A stretch of DNA of 64,000 nt from DASUPK01 sp963819715 (lineage in GTDB: Bacteria; Actinomycetota; Thermoleophilia; Solirubrobacterales; 70-9), in contig CAWFXE010000002.1 of the NCBI GenBank assembly GCA_963819715.1, positions 124,001 through 188,000 of the forward strand, written 5' to 3'. Of this stretch, positions 18,967 to 30,704 are shown in pieces. The notes beneath the pieces were generated by a model. It saw only the letters and a program-made list of their open reading frames with translations, searched no databases and was not told the origin of the DNA. Each line of letters starts with the position of its first letter. The first letter of the stretch is position 1. The position numbers were made by a program, and so were the translations under genes.

Positions 18967-20841
18967 TCAGGTCCCCGGCAGATGGCGGAAGCCCACTGCG
19001 ATCTTCAGCATGTCCTTGTTCGAAACGCTCTCGATATAGGAGTTCGAAACCCAGAACGAGCCCTGATCGGTCTTCCAGCCGACCATGCGCAGCTCGGCCC
19101 CGTCGTAGAAGAGCAGGTAGTCGCGGTCGCCAATCCTCCTGGTCTCGCTCGGGTTCTCGAGGATGGGCGGGTCCTTCCAGCGCGTGCCCTCGAAGCCGTA
19201 GTAGTCCCCGATCGTCGGCAGTGAGAAGACCCACTTGTAAGCAGCGCGCTCCGACTGGGGTGGCGACTCGTCCCCCTTACCGTTGATCTTGTAGACGCGT
19301 GGCTTCTGCGCGTATTCGCTCCCGGACTCGAGCAGGGTCGGGTAGTAGACCGGGACCTTCTCCTTGCGCTTTCTGATGCCCACGGCGACGCGTCTGCCGT
19401 AAGTCGTTCGGACCAGGTTGGTCTCCGAGGCATGTGGCGACTTTCGCTTGCGGGGCGTCACCGGCTTCGGCTTTGTGGCGTCCGGTGCCGGCTGGGTGGT
19501 GACCGGGCTCCTCGGCTTGGCCGAGGTCGTCACCGGTCCCGGAGTGCCCTTGACACCGAGGAACTGGTCGACCGCGGTCGTGATTTGAGACTGCGTCGCA
19601 GTGACGTAGGAGGGCCCGAGCTCGGCCTGGAAGTGGACCTGCTTGATCTGCGCGCCCCGCAGGTCGAAGAAGAGCTTCAGCAGCTCGAGGAGCTGGGTCT
19701 CACTGTCGAGGTCGGACGAGGTGTATGAGGTGAAGATGTGCAGCAGCTTGTGGCGGTCGTCGATCAGCCGCGAGGGGGGCACCTTGGCACGAGCCTCCCT
19801 CAGGAATGCCTGCTGCCGGGCGGCACGGACGATGTCGTTGTCCGTGTGCCGGTACCGGGCAAACGAGAGGGCGTCAAAGCCGCAGAGCGCCTGATAGCCG
19901 GGCTGGAGGTTGATCTCCGAGGTGCCCGTGTTCGGGGCGATGTAGTAGCGGCGATCGACGTCGACGTAGACGCATCCGATCGCGTTGACGGCCCGCGCAA
20001 AGCCGGTGAAGTCAACATTGACGAGGTGGTTGATGTGAACCTGGGGCCCGAGGATCTGCTTGACCGTCTCCAGGGTCAGCTTGGGGCCGCCGAACGAGTA
20101 CGCCGCGTTCAGCTTGTTGGTCCCGTAACCCGGGATGTCGACCTTCAGGTCACGCGGCAGCGACAGCAACGAGATCGCGCTGCGGTCCGGATCCAGCCGC
20201 AGCAGCATCGTGGTGTCCGAGAGGCCGAATTTGCCGCTGATTGCGTCGTTCCGCTTGTCGGAGCCCAGAATCATGATCGTCTGAGCCCCGCTGTCCGGGA
20301 CATTGTCGAGGACGGGACTGAGGTCCTGCTTGATTTCATTCTTCTTGAGCGCGTCGGCGATGTCCGAGAGGTAGAGGATCAGGCTCGCCGAGGTGGCCCC
20401 GGCCACCGCGGCGACGATCAGAAGGGAAGCGGTCATGAACCTCAGCCAGATCGGAAAGCCGACGTGGCGGCGGACGGCCTTGAAGCCGGAGGTGATCTTC
20501 GGCCCCGCGGCCTTCTCGACCCTCTGGAATCCGGAGGTGATGGCGGAGCCGGCCTGCTTGACCCGATCGCCGGCGGAAGCTACGAGGGCCTTCTCCGCCT
20601 CGGATTCGGCCTCGGCGGCCTCCAGCCCGTCCCACTCCTGGGTCTCGGCGGAGACGACGTGCTCGAGCTCGTCCCCCTTGTCGAGCTCTTCATCGTCCTC
20701 GTACCCCTCATCCTCAAGCTCATCCTCGTCGAGGTCCTCGTCGTCAGAGTCCAGATCGTCGAGGTCCTCGTCCTCGAGCTCGTACTCCTGGGTCTCGTCC
20801 GCGCGCGGCTCCTCGTCGTCCTTCTTCTTCCGGGGGCTCAT
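18967..20841 (-). CDS. LytR-CpsA-Psr (LCP) family glycopolymer ligase
   Basis: 624 aa. A long, highly acidic cytoplasmic N-terminus (DEDLDDLDSDDEDLDEDELE, residues about 20-60) precedes one transmembrane segment near residue 140 (FMTASLLIVAAVAGATSASLI). The extracytoplasmic LCP domain shows IMILGSDKRND, TTMLLRLDPDRSAISLLSLPRDLKVD, LVNVDFTGFARAVNAIGCV and ALSFARYRHTDNDIVRAARQQ. A Pro/Thr linker and a C-terminal domain of about 180 aa follow. LCP proteins transfer lipid-linked glycopolymers to peptidoglycan, consistent with ugd and the nucleotidyltransferase downstream. The start overlaps the M20 peptidase stop (ATGA). Confidence 0.92.
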   Translation of the reverse strand: MSPRKKKDDEEPRADETQEYELEDEDLDDLDSDDEDLDEDELEDEGYEDDEELDKGDELEHVVSAETQEWDGLEAAEAESEAEKALVASAGDRVKQAGSAITSGFQRVEKAAGPKITSGFKAVRRHVGFPIWLRFMTASLLIVAAVAGATSASLILYLSDIADALKKNEIKQDLSPVLDNVPDSGAQTIMILGSDKRNDAISGKFGLSDTTMLLRLDPDRSAISLLSLPRDLKVDIPGYGTNKLNAAYSFGGPKLTLETVKQILGPQVHINHLVNVDFTGFARAVNAIGCVYVDVDRRYYIAPNTGTSEINLQPGYQALCGFDALSFARYRHTDNDIVRAARQQAFLREARAKVPPSRLIDDRHKLLHIFTSYTSSDLDSETQLLELLKLFFDLRGAQIKQVHFQAELGPSYVTATQSQITTAVDQFLGVKGTPGPVTTSAKPRSPVTTQPAPDATKPKPVTPRKRKSPHASETNLVRTTYGRRVAVGIRKRKEKVPVYYPTLLESGSEYAQKPRVYKINGKGDESPPQSERAAYKWVFSLPTIGDYYGFEGTRWKDPPILENPSETRRIGDRDYLLFYDGAELRMVGWKTDQGSFWVSNSYIESVSNKDMLKIAVGFRHLPGT

Positions 20842-21920
20842 ACGGCGGCCATCCCCGGGAAGGTCTTGACGAAGCCCTCGAGGGCCTGGCGATAGCTCCG
20901 CAGGGAGCTGATCGACACCCATTCGCGGGGGCCGTGATGGCCGTCGCCCACCGGGCCGAACTCGACGGCTGGGACGCCCGCCGCCAGGAAGGAGACCGCG
21001 TCTGACGCGCCGTCGCGGCCGACGCTCATCACCCGCTCGGGGTGATGCGGCGAGGCCGCCTCGCAGAGGCCCTGCACGAACGGCGAGTCCGGCTCGACCA
21101 CCGCTGGGGGACGGCGGAAGGTGGCGAGAACCTCGGTGTCGCGCATGCTGCGGACCTGCCCGAGGATCTCATCGGGATCCTGGTCCGGCAGGAAGCGGAT
21201 ATCGACGTCTATGACGCAGGAATCAGGCACTTTGTTGAGGGCGTCGCCGCCCATGATTCGACCGAGATTGATGGAGGGCCGGTCGAACAGGGCGCTGCTG
21301 TGACGCGCAAACGGTAGCGATTCGATGCCCCTGAATACTTCAATCGCCTTAACGACAGCGTTATCGCCGAGCCAGGGCGTCGCGCCGTGCGCCGAGCGTC
21401 CCCGGACCTGGAGCCGCACGGCAAGGACACCCTTCGCCTGGACCCCCACCTGGAGGTTGGTGGGCTCGCCTGTGATCGCGAAGTCACCGACGAAGCCGCT
21501 CGCAACGAGGGCGTCCGAGCCTCGGTTCTTCTCCTCCTCGGACTCTTCGTCCGAGACGATCCCGAGCCGAAGACGGACGTCCTCCTGATCGCGGAGGTCG
21601 TGCAGGACAATCAGCATCACGGCCAGGGCGCCCTTCATGTCGTAGGAGCCGCGCCCGAGCAGCTGATCGCCCTCGATCCGAGGCTCGAACTGGTCGCGGC
21701 CGCCGGGGACGACGTCCATGTGGCCATGGAGGACCAGGGTCGGTGCGCCAGCCGGGCCGACCTCGGCGGTGGTCACCGGCAGCCCCCTCGACTCGGTCTG
21801 AGACGCCTTGATGTCGTTGGACTCGAGCCAGCCGCCGACGAACTCGGCGGCACGCCGAAGCCCCTCGGCGTTGGAGGTATCGAAGGCGATGAGTCTCTGG
21901 GCAAGGGCGAGCTCGTCCAT
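20838..21920 (-). CDS. M20-family zinc deacylase/peptidase (ArgE/DapE type)
   Basis: 360 aa metallo-hydrolase. Metal and catalytic motifs are VLHGHMDVVPGG, GRGSYDMKGALA, SDEESEEEKN and ITGEPTNLQ, followed by the lid domain (GRSAHGATPWLG) and C-terminal GPVGDGHHGPREWVSI. It hydrolyses an N-acyl amino acid or peptide; succinyl-diaminopimelate and acetylornithine are the standard substrates but neither is proven by sequence. Translationally coupled to the LCP gene by a 4-nt overlap. Confidence 0.88.
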   Translation of the reverse strand: MDELALAQRLIAFDTSNAEGLRRAAEFVGGWLESNDIKASQTESRGLPVTTAEVGPAGAPTLVLHGHMDVVPGGRDQFEPRIEGDQLLGRGSYDMKGALAVMLIVLHDLRDQEDVRLRLGIVSDEESEEEKNRGSDALVASGFVGDFAITGEPTNLQVGVQAKGVLAVRLQVRGRSAHGATPWLGDNAVVKAIEVFRGIESLPFARHSSALFDRPSINLGRIMGGDALNKVPDSCVIDVDIRFLPDQDPDEILGQVRSMRDTEVLATFRRPPAVVEPDSPFVQGLCEAASPHHPERVMSVGRDGASDAVSFLAAGVPAVEFGPVGDGHHGPREWVSISSLRSYRQALEGFVKTFPGMAAV

Positions 21921-21969
21921 GGACGGCGAATCGTAGGTGTAGGCAGCCGATCAGCCGCCGCTGCCGTGT

Positions 21970-23229
21970 CTAGCCGCGGAGCTTGAGCTTCTGGGTGGCC
22001 GGGAGGCCGCCGTCGGGCGTGTAGGCGACCTTGAGCTTCAGCTTGCCCTTGCGGGCGAGCTTCGCGGCGCCCCGCTTGGTGAGCTTCACCTTGACGACGA
22101 TCTTCCCCGGCCCCCCGTGCTTCGTCGTCGTCTTCACCAGCTTCGGCTTCTTCTTCTTCTTCTTGGCGGCCAGGGCCGTCCTCACGTCGCCGACGCTTGC
22201 CAGCCCCTCGTCATTGACGGTGATCGTCACCTTGCGGTTCTTCAACTTCGTCGTGAACGAATTCGAGGGAACGCTGAGGAGTTCGGCGCTGCTGAGCTGC
22301 TTGGTTGGTTGTGTGCCGTTGTAACCCCCCACCACAAGCACGCGCCCGTCGGCGAGGGACGCGGCGACGGCCTCCTCGCGGGCCAGCCCAAGCGGCCCAA
22401 TCCCGGCGGAGCTGAAGCTGTTGTTGGCGGCATCGAAGATCTCGGCGCTCGCCACATCCTTCGTGCCGTCATGTCCGCCGGCGACCATCGCCCGACCTCC
22501 CGGAAGCGGAGCGCCGGCCGGCGCGTAGCGTCCGGTCGCCATCGAGCCGACTGGGCTGAAGTTGGCGGTGGCCGGATTGAAGACCTCGGCGCTCTTCAGG
22601 TAGTTCGTGCCGTCGTATCCGCCCGCGACCAGCACGCGGCCGTCGCTCAGGGCGACCACGGCCGGCCCATCACGCTTGACGCTCATCGTGCCGGCGGACG
22701 TGAACTGCCCGGTGGCGGGGTTGAAGATCTCCGCGGTGTTGCGCTGGGTGCCGAGGTAGTAACCGCCGGCGATCAGAACACGGCCGTCGGGCAGAAGGGC
22801 AGCGCCGGCGTCGTAGCGGGGCTCCGTCATCGTGCCGGCAACGGTGGAGTACGTGCTCGTAGCCGGATTGAAGATCTCCGCCGTCGCCACATCTGCGCCG
22901 GCCCCTCCTCCGGCGAGGAGCACCCGCCCGTCGGCGAGGGTCGCCATTGCGGGGGAGTACCGCGGGATCGTCATGGACACGCCCGGGGTGAAGGCGCCGG
23001 TCGCGGGGTTGAAGATCTCGGTGCTCTGCAGGGAATTCGTGCCGTCGTACCCCCCGGCGACCAGCACCCTGCCATCCGGCAGCGTCGCGGCGCCGGGATA
23101 CTCGCGCACGACGCTCAGGGATCCCGTCGGCGAGAAGGTCACGGGGTTGAGGGCGCTTGCAGCCGGAGGCACGAGCAGTGCCACTGCTGCAGCAACTACG
23201 ACAGCCCCGGTTGAGAGCCCTCCCCTCAT
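21970..23229 (-). CDS. Secreted Kelch-repeat beta-propeller with basic C-terminal domain
   Basis: 419 aa with a signal peptide (MRGGLSTGAVVVAAAVALLVPPAASA). About six Kelch-type repeats follow, each containing LPDGRVLVAGGYDGT and AEIFNPATGQF, as expected for one propeller. The last about 90 residues are Lys-rich (AAKKKKKKPKLVKTTTKHGG, then KVKLTKRGAAKLARKGKLKLKV) and resemble a small beta-sandwich repeat often seen at the ends of secreted proteins in this lineage (recollection, unsearched). Role unknown; carbohydrate or protein binding at the surface is a guess. It lies just downstream of the ATP synthase operon but is separated by a hairpin. Confidence 0.85.
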   Translation of the reverse strand: MRGGLSTGAVVVAAAVALLVPPAASALNPVTFSPTGSLSVVREYPGAATLPDGRVLVAGGYDGTNSLQSTEIFNPATGAFTPGVSMTIPRYSPAMATLADGRVLLAGGGAGADVATAEIFNPATSTYSTVAGTMTEPRYDAGAALLPDGRVLIAGGYYLGTQRNTAEIFNPATGQFTSAGTMSVKRDGPAVVALSDGRVLVAGGYDGTNYLKSAEVFNPATANFSPVGSMATGRYAPAGAPLPGGRAMVAGGHDGTKDVASAEIFDAANNSFSSAGIGPLGLAREEAVAASLADGRVLVVGGYNGTQPTKQLSSAELLSVPSNSFTTKLKNRKVTITVNDEGLASVGDVRTALAAKKKKKKPKLVKTTTKHGGPGKIVVKVKLTKRGAAKLARKGKLKLKVAYTPDGGLPATQKLKLRG

Positions 23230-23241
23230 GGTGTGAACCTA

Positions 23242-23261
23242 CCAGCGCGTAGGGGCGCTGG
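23242..23261 (-). terminator. Hairpin at the end of the ATP synthase operon
   Basis: Perfect 7-bp stem CCAGCGC / GCGCTGG with a 6-nt loop, starting one nucleotide beyond the atpC stop codon. No long T-run follows, so termination strength is uncertain, but the position suits the 3' end of the atp transcript. Confidence 0.5.
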
Positions 23262-23262
23262 C

Positions 23263-23676
23263 TTACGCAGAATTGGAGACGGCGAGGAACGCCTCGGCGC
23301 GCTCCTTGTCCTTCTCCGCCTGCCGATAGGCGCCCGAGCCCTCCTCGGACTCGCGGAGCCGGGCGTCGGCATCCTCGATTCGGCTGCGGAGCTCGCCCGT
23401 GTCGAGGCTCTCGGGCGGGATGGCCTCCCCCACCAGCACCGTCGCCCGGTTGGCGAACACCTGCAGCCAGCCCTCGGCCTGCGCCCAGCGCTGGACGTCG
23501 CCGCCGGGCATGTGGAGGCGAAGCTCCGTCGGGCGAAGGCGCGCCAGCACGGGGACGTGATTGGCGAGGATGCCGATCTCGCCCACGGCGGTGCGGGTCG
23601 AGAGCTGCTCCACCTCGCCCTCGAAGACCTCCCCCTCCGGGGTGAGGACTCGGACGCTGACGTTCTCGCCGGCCAT
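23263..23676 (-). CDS. atpC: ATP synthase F1 epsilon subunit
   Basis: 137 aa. N-terminal beta-sandwich (VSVRVLTPEGEVFEGEVEQL, then GEIGILANHVPVLARLRPTEL) followed by the helical hairpin (LRSRIEDADARLRESEEG). It is part of the central stalk and an intrinsic inhibitor of ATP hydrolysis. Last gene of the operon, 3 nt after atpD. Confidence 0.95.
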   Translation of the reverse strand: MAGENVSVRVLTPEGEVFEGEVEQLSTRTAVGEIGILANHVPVLARLRPTELRLHMPGGDVQRWAQAEGWLQVFANRATVLVGEAIPPESLDTGELRSRIEDADARLRESEEGSGAYRQAEKDKERAEAFLAVSNSA

Positions 23677-23679
23677 CGG

Positions 23680-25182
<1,503 letters not shown>

Positions 25183-25208
25183 TCGTCTCCTTCTCTATTC
25201 CAAGTTTG

Positions 25209-26141
25209 TTACGAGACGCCCTCAGCGCCCGCGACGACCTCGAGGATCTCCTGAGTGATCTCCGCCTGCCGCACCCGGTTCATCTCGAGGGTGAGGTCAC
25301 TGATCACGTCCTTCGCGTTCTCCGCCGCGTTCCGCATCGCGGTCATGCGCGAGCCGTGCTCCGATGCCGTCGACTCGAGCAGCGCCCGGTAGACGTTGAG
25401 CTGCGCGTACTCGGGGATCAGCTCGGCCAGGAGCTCCTCTGGCTCGGGCTCGTAGTCCCAGAGAGCCTTGCGGTGCGCCTCGGCGAGCCCCTCGTCCAGG
25501 TCCTCCGGCTCATCCGGCGTCAGCTCGTCAACTCCCTCGCCGAAGACGTCGGCCTGCTGGACCGGCAGCAGCGTCTGCCGGCGGACGTACTGGGTGAGCG
25601 GCGAGACGTAGCGGTTGTAGATCAGGTCGACGCGATTCAGGTCCCGGTCGACGTAGGAGGCGACCAGCGCGTCCGCGATCTCCCTCGCGTTGGCGAACGC
25701 CGGGCGGTCGGTGAAGCCGACGTACTCGCCGTGCAGCTCCTCGCCGCGGAAGCGCATGGTGGACACGCCGCGCCGCCCGACCACGGAGAAGCGCACATCC
25801 TTGCCCTCGCCGCGGAGCTCGCGCTGCAGCCGCACGCCCTCGCGGATGATCTGGGAGTTGAAGGAGCCGGCCAGGCCGCGGTCGCCGGTGACGAGCAGGA
25901 TCCCGACCATCTTCTGCTCCTCGTGCTCCTGGAGCACGGGCAGGTTGCGGGCCTCGACGCCGGCCGCCTCGGCGACCTCGCGGGTCATCTTCCGCAGCTC
26001 CCGCGCGTACGGGCGCAGGGCGTCGATCCGCTGCTCCGCGCGGCGCAGGCGGGCGGCGGCGACCATCTCCATGGCGCGCGTGATCTTCTGCACGTTCTTC
26101 ACGGAGGAGATGCGGTTCTTGACTTCCTTGCGAGTGGCCAT
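25209..26141 (-). CDS. atpG: ATP synthase F1 gamma subunit
   Basis: 310 aa central rotor shaft. N-terminal coiled-coil helix ATRKEVKNRISSVKNVQKIT, then RAMEMVAAARLRRAEQRI. The middle has the family signature VTGDRGLAGSFNSQII, and the C-terminal helix includes RMTAMRNAAENAKDVISDLT, the conserved rotor-tip helix. Three nucleotides separate it from atpA. Confidence 0.96.
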   Translation of the reverse strand: MATRKEVKNRISSVKNVQKITRAMEMVAAARLRRAEQRIDALRPYARELRKMTREVAEAAGVEARNLPVLQEHEEQKMVGILLVTGDRGLAGSFNSQIIREGVRLQRELRGEGKDVRFSVVGRRGVSTMRFRGEELHGEYVGFTDRPAFANAREIADALVASYVDRDLNRVDLIYNRYVSPLTQYVRRQTLLPVQQADVFGEGVDELTPDEPEDLDEGLAEAHRKALWDYEPEPEELLAELIPEYAQLNVYRALLESTASEHGSRMTAMRNAAENAKDVISDLTLEMNRVRQAEITQEILEVVAGAEGVS

Positions 26142-26144
26142 GGG

Positions 26145-27776
<1,632 letters not shown>

Positions 27777-27794
27777 TGCGGCTTTCGTCCTTTC

Positions 27795-28328
27795 CTACGC
27801 CGCTCGGGCGACGCTCTTTCTCAGTTTCTCGAGCCTGTTCCTGATGCTCGTGTCCAAGACCATGTTTCCCACCTGCACGACCAGCCCCCCGAGGATCTCG
27901 GGGTCCACGTTGCTTTCGAGTTCGACCGTCTCGCCGGTCTGCTCCTCGATCTCCGCGCCGATCTTCTGCGCCACCTCCGGGTCGAGCTCGACGGCGCTGG
28001 TCACGGTCACGCCGAGCCGCTTGTTCTCCTTGTCCCAGAGGGAGTCGAACTGCTTCCGGATCCGGAAGAGCACCGGCATGCGGTGCTTCTCAAGCAGCAG
28101 GTTGAGGAAGTTGAGCAGCTCCGGCTCCGCGCCGGAGATGGCCTTCGCAAGGCCGTCCTCCTTCTCGGCGGACGAGAAGTAGGGGCTGAAGAAGAAGAGC
28201 TGCAGCTGCCGGTTGTCCGCGAGCGCGTCGGCGAACTGCCCGAGCTGCTCGCGGATCACGTCGAGCTTCCCCTTCTCCTTGGCCACCCCGAAGAGGGCGT
28301 CCGCATATACGCGGGCGATGTGCTCCAT
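27795..28328 (-). CDS. atpH: ATP synthase delta subunit (OSCP)
   Basis: 177 aa peripheral-stalk protein connecting F1 to subunit b. It starts MEHIARVYADALFGVAKEKG and contains FRIRKQFDSLWDKENKRLGV and the C-terminal signature DPEILGGLVVQVGNMVLDTSIRN (split here from longer context). The ATG at 28328 lies 2 nt after the expected atpF stop, so coupling is tight. Confidence 0.94.
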   Translation of the reverse strand: MEHIARVYADALFGVAKEKGKLDVIREQLGQFADALADNRQLQLFFFSPYFSSAEKEDGLAKAISGAEPELLNFLNLLLEKHRMPVLFRIRKQFDSLWDKENKRLGVTVTSAVELDPEVAQKIGAEIEEQTGETVELESNVDPEILGGLVVQVGNMVLDTSIRNRLEKLRKSVARAA

Positions 28329-28330
28329 CG

Positions 28331-28920
28331 CTAGCTGGCAGCCCCTTCCGTTGCGCCGCCGCCGCCGCCGCGAGGATCGAGAAATCGACCTCGGACAGCG
28401 CCTCGTCGATCAGCTTGCGCTGGTCGTCGCCGGTGAGCGTCTTGCGGGTGACCTTCTCCGTCGTCAGCACGGTCAGGTCGGCGACCTCCTTGCGGATCCG
28501 CTCCAGCGACCGGCGCGTCTCGGCCTCGATGTCGCGGCGCGCGGCGGCGAGCAGCTCCTCGCGCTTCTCGCGCCCCTCGTCGACGGCCTGCGCCTTCGCC
28601 GCGTCGGCGGACTTGCGGGCGCGGGCGACGATGTCGTCCGCCTGCTCGCGGGCCTCGCGGAGGCGTCCGCGGTACTCCTGCAGGATCTCGTCGGCCTCCT
28701 TGCGGGTCTTCTCCGCCTGCTCGATGGACTCCCGGATCGCGTTGGCGCGCTTGTCGAGCGCCTCCTGGATCTTCGGGAAGGCGACCTTACTGAGCACGTA
28801 CATCGTGATCCCGAAGACGAGCAGCGTCCAGATCATCAGGCCAAGGTCCGGCGAGACGAGGAAGCTGCCGCCCGAGTCCCCGGCGGCCAGCGGAAAGGCT
28901 ATGTGCGTGACGGGATCCAT
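28331..28920 (-). CDS. atpF: ATP synthase Fo b subunit (frameshifted near its 3' end)
   Basis: Peripheral stalk. An N-terminal membrane helix (LMIWTLLVFGITMYVLSKVA) is followed by a long charged coiled coil (AIRESIEQAEKTRKEADEIL). The reading frame is normal to LSEVDFSILAAAAAA, where a (GCG)n run at about 28352-28371 shifts it; left unshifted, the protein would run 239 nt into atpH. One added base in the repeat restores ATEGAAS followed by TAG at 28333-28331, two bases before atpH, giving about 196 aa, a normal length. Confidence 0.85.
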
Positions 28921-28927
28921 GGGCGGC

Positions 28928-29206
28928 CTAGAGGAAGAACGCGATCAGACCGAAGATGAACGTGTAGAAGGCGACGGCCTCGGTCAGAGCGAATCCGAGC
29001 CAGCGGATCGACTGGAGATCGTCCTTCATCTCAGGCTGCCGCGCGACCGACTCGATCTCCTTACCGAAGATGAAGCCGATCCCGATGCCGGCTCCGATCG
29101 AGCCGAGCCCGGCACCGACGCCCAGCGCGATCGCCTTGCCGGCGTCCGTGATGCCGGTGTCGGTGATCCCGCTCGACGCTTGCGCGATCGGGGTCAAGAG
29201 GTCCAT
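28928..29206 (-). CDS. atpE: ATP synthase Fo c subunit
   Basis: 92 aa proteolipid, two transmembrane helices (GKAIALGVGAGLGSIGAGIG and LGFALTEAVAFYTFIFGLIA). The essential carboxylate is the Glu in FALTEAVAFY. The residue after it is Ala, not the Ser/Thr of sodium-binding rings, and no Gln is in helix 1, so proton coupling is predicted. ATG 29206 is chosen because AGGAG sits 8 nt upstream; the GTG at 29212 would be too close to it. Confidence 0.95.
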   Translation of the reverse strand: MDLLTPIAQASSGITDTGITDAGKAIALGVGAGLGSIGAGIGIGFIFGKEIESVARQPEMKDDLQSIRWLGFALTEAVAFYTFIFGLIAFFL

Positions 29207-29221
29207 TGACACTGCTCCTTT

Positions 29222-30139
29222 CTAGTGGCTCTCGGCGACTGCGCCGCCGATGTAGATGGATGAGAGGGTGGCGAAGATGAACGCCTGAAGCGTTGCGATC
29301 AGCCCCACCTCCAAGATGAAGAAGACGAACGCGAGCGGGAACGTCAGCGCCCCGAGCGCGGACAGGCCGAGCAGTACGGCGAGCCCGCCGCCCATGAAGA
29401 GCAGCAACAGGTGCCCGGCGAGGATGTTGGCGAAGAGTCGAACCGACAGTGAGACGAGCCGCATGAAGTGGGATAGCAGCTCGATCCCGAAGATCAGCGC
29501 CTTGGCGACGGGGTTCATGTCCTCCAGGCCCGCCGGGAGGAAGCTCCCGAGGTACTTGAAGAGGCCCTTGGCCCTGATCCCCTCGAAGTGGTAGCTGAAC
29601 CAGACGACCAGGGTGAGAACGAGCGCAAAGGAGATGTTCGCCGTCGCCGCGTAGATCGCGAACGATGGGATCGCAAGCCCGAAGACGTTGATCGTCTCGG
29701 CGCTGTTCGTCGGCAGCGGCAGGTAGCCGATGATGTTCGAGAAGGCGATGAAGAAGAAGAGCGTCGCGATGAAGGGGAACCACTTGATCGCGTAGGAGCC
29801 CGAGAGGTTGCCGCCGGTGATGTTGTTCTTGGTCATGTCGTATGCGACCTCGACCGCGGTCTGCACGCGGTTCGGCTTCATCTGCATGCGACGTGCGATG
29901 TAGACCATCACGAAGATGGTCAGGGCGCTGGCGAGCAGCAGGTAGAGGACGAAGCGGTTGATCGAGAGGTTGATTCCCGCGATGTGAATCGGGATCCAGT
30001 CGTGGAGCTTGAACTCGTCCTGGGGCTTGAACTGGTCGTTCTTGCCGTCGTTGCCGAAGATCAGCAGCAGGGCGATCGTGATGCCGAAGTAGACGCCGGC
30101 GCCGAAGAGGACCTTCCGCTTGGTGGACCAGGAGGCCAT
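29222..30139 (-). CDS. atpB: ATP synthase Fo a subunit
   Basis: 305 aa membrane protein forming the proton half-channels with ring c. Conserved elements include SNIIGYLPLPTNSAETINVF, the essential arginine in LVSLSVRLFANILAGHLLL and LEVGLIATLQAFIFATLSSI. An N-terminal extension with the short extracytoplasmic segment NDGKNDQFKPQDEFKLHDWI precedes the core. Its start overlaps the stop of the upstream small gene by one base. Confidence 0.95.
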   Translation of the reverse strand: MASWSTKRKVLFGAGVYFGITIALLLIFGNDGKNDQFKPQDEFKLHDWIPIHIAGINLSINRFVLYLLLASALTIFVMVYIARRMQMKPNRVQTAVEVAYDMTKNNITGGNLSGSYAIKWFPFIATLFFFIAFSNIIGYLPLPTNSAETINVFGLAIPSFAIYAATANISFALVLTLVVWFSYHFEGIRAKGLFKYLGSFLPAGLEDMNPVAKALIFGIELLSHFMRLVSLSVRLFANILAGHLLLLFMGGGLAVLLGLSALGALTFPLAFVFFILEVGLIATLQAFIFATLSSIYIGGAVAESH

Positions 30140-30519
30140 CAGACCGGTCGGGTCTCCTCTGGCGCGAGCATCTTGGCCACCAGACGGCCACCGAGATGGA
30201 CGGTAAAGAGGACCGCCGCGAGCACGGCTGCGGCCAGCCCGGCGTCCTTGCTGTCGAGGACGCCGACCAGGAGAACGGCGAGGGTGACGGCCCAGACCCG
30301 TCCGAGGGTCGTCGCGCCGACCCAGCCCATCGCTGCCCGGCGATCGCCGCGGGCGGCGGCCCGTCGGACGGCCCGATCGGTCAGCAGCTCCACCCCGTGC
30401 TGCGCGATCCAGACGCCGGCGACGACCGCGTAGGCCGTCATCGGCAGGCCGGCGGCGATGAACACCGGCAGAGCAGCCGTGAGCAGGACGAGGTCGACGT
30501 AGCGAAGTGCGATGGCCAT
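30139..30519 (-). CDS. Small membrane protein at the head of the atp operon (AtpI-like position)
   Basis: About 126 aa from ATG 30519 (MAIALRYVDLVLLTAALP), with three to four hydrophobic segments. The stop overlaps the atpB start (TGATG). By position it is an AtpI-like assembly or magnesium-related subunit, but the sequence is too degenerate to assign by eye. A longer frame from 30567 exists; the shorter is preferred because a perfect palindrome occupies 30537-30554, immediately upstream. Confidence 0.6.
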   Translation of the reverse strand: MAIALRYVDLVLLTAALPVFIAAGLPMTAYAVVAGVWIAQHGVELLTDRAVRRAAARGDRRAAMGWVGATTLGRVWAVTLAVLLVGVLDSKDAGLAAAVLAAVLFTVHLGGRLVAKMLAPEETRPV

Positions 30520-30536
30520 GCGGGTTGTCCCGACGG

Positions 30537-30554
30537 CGCTAGAACCCTCTAGCG
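30537..30554. promoter_or_regulatory. Perfect palindrome upstream of the atp operon
   Basis: CGCTAGA (30537-30543) and TCTAGCG (30548-30554) are exact inverted repeats with an ACCC centre, lying 18-35 nt before the preferred start of the first atp-operon gene. It could be an operator or a leader hairpin. No convincing -35/-10 pair was found around it. Confidence 0.45.
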
Positions 30555-30660
30555 CGAGCGTGGACATGGCGATTCAACTGATCTTTGACGGTAGAACGAG
30601 AGCATGAAGTCAATCCCCCACGATTAACGGCAGCCAGGGACCCCGCCGCCGCATCAACGA

Positions 30661-30683
30661 CCCTCCGGCGACGGGCCGGAGGG
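30661..30683 (-). terminator. Strong hairpin after the WecA-like gene
   Basis: Perfect 9-bp stem CCCTCCGGC / GCCGGAGGG with a 5-nt loop, 22 nt past the stop of the WecA-like gene on the minus strand, followed by TCGTTGAT. It separates the polysaccharide transcript from the atp operon. Weak T-tract, so either an intrinsic terminator or a protective 3' hairpin. Confidence 0.55.
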
Positions 30684-30704
30684 GCGGCGAATCCTAGCGA
30701 CTGC

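Noticed and set aside
28090..28920. A 276-residue b subunit overlapping atpH by 239 nt
   Set aside because: The sequence after the Ala run is the atpH region read out of frame; a one-base shift gives a normal stop two bases before atpH.
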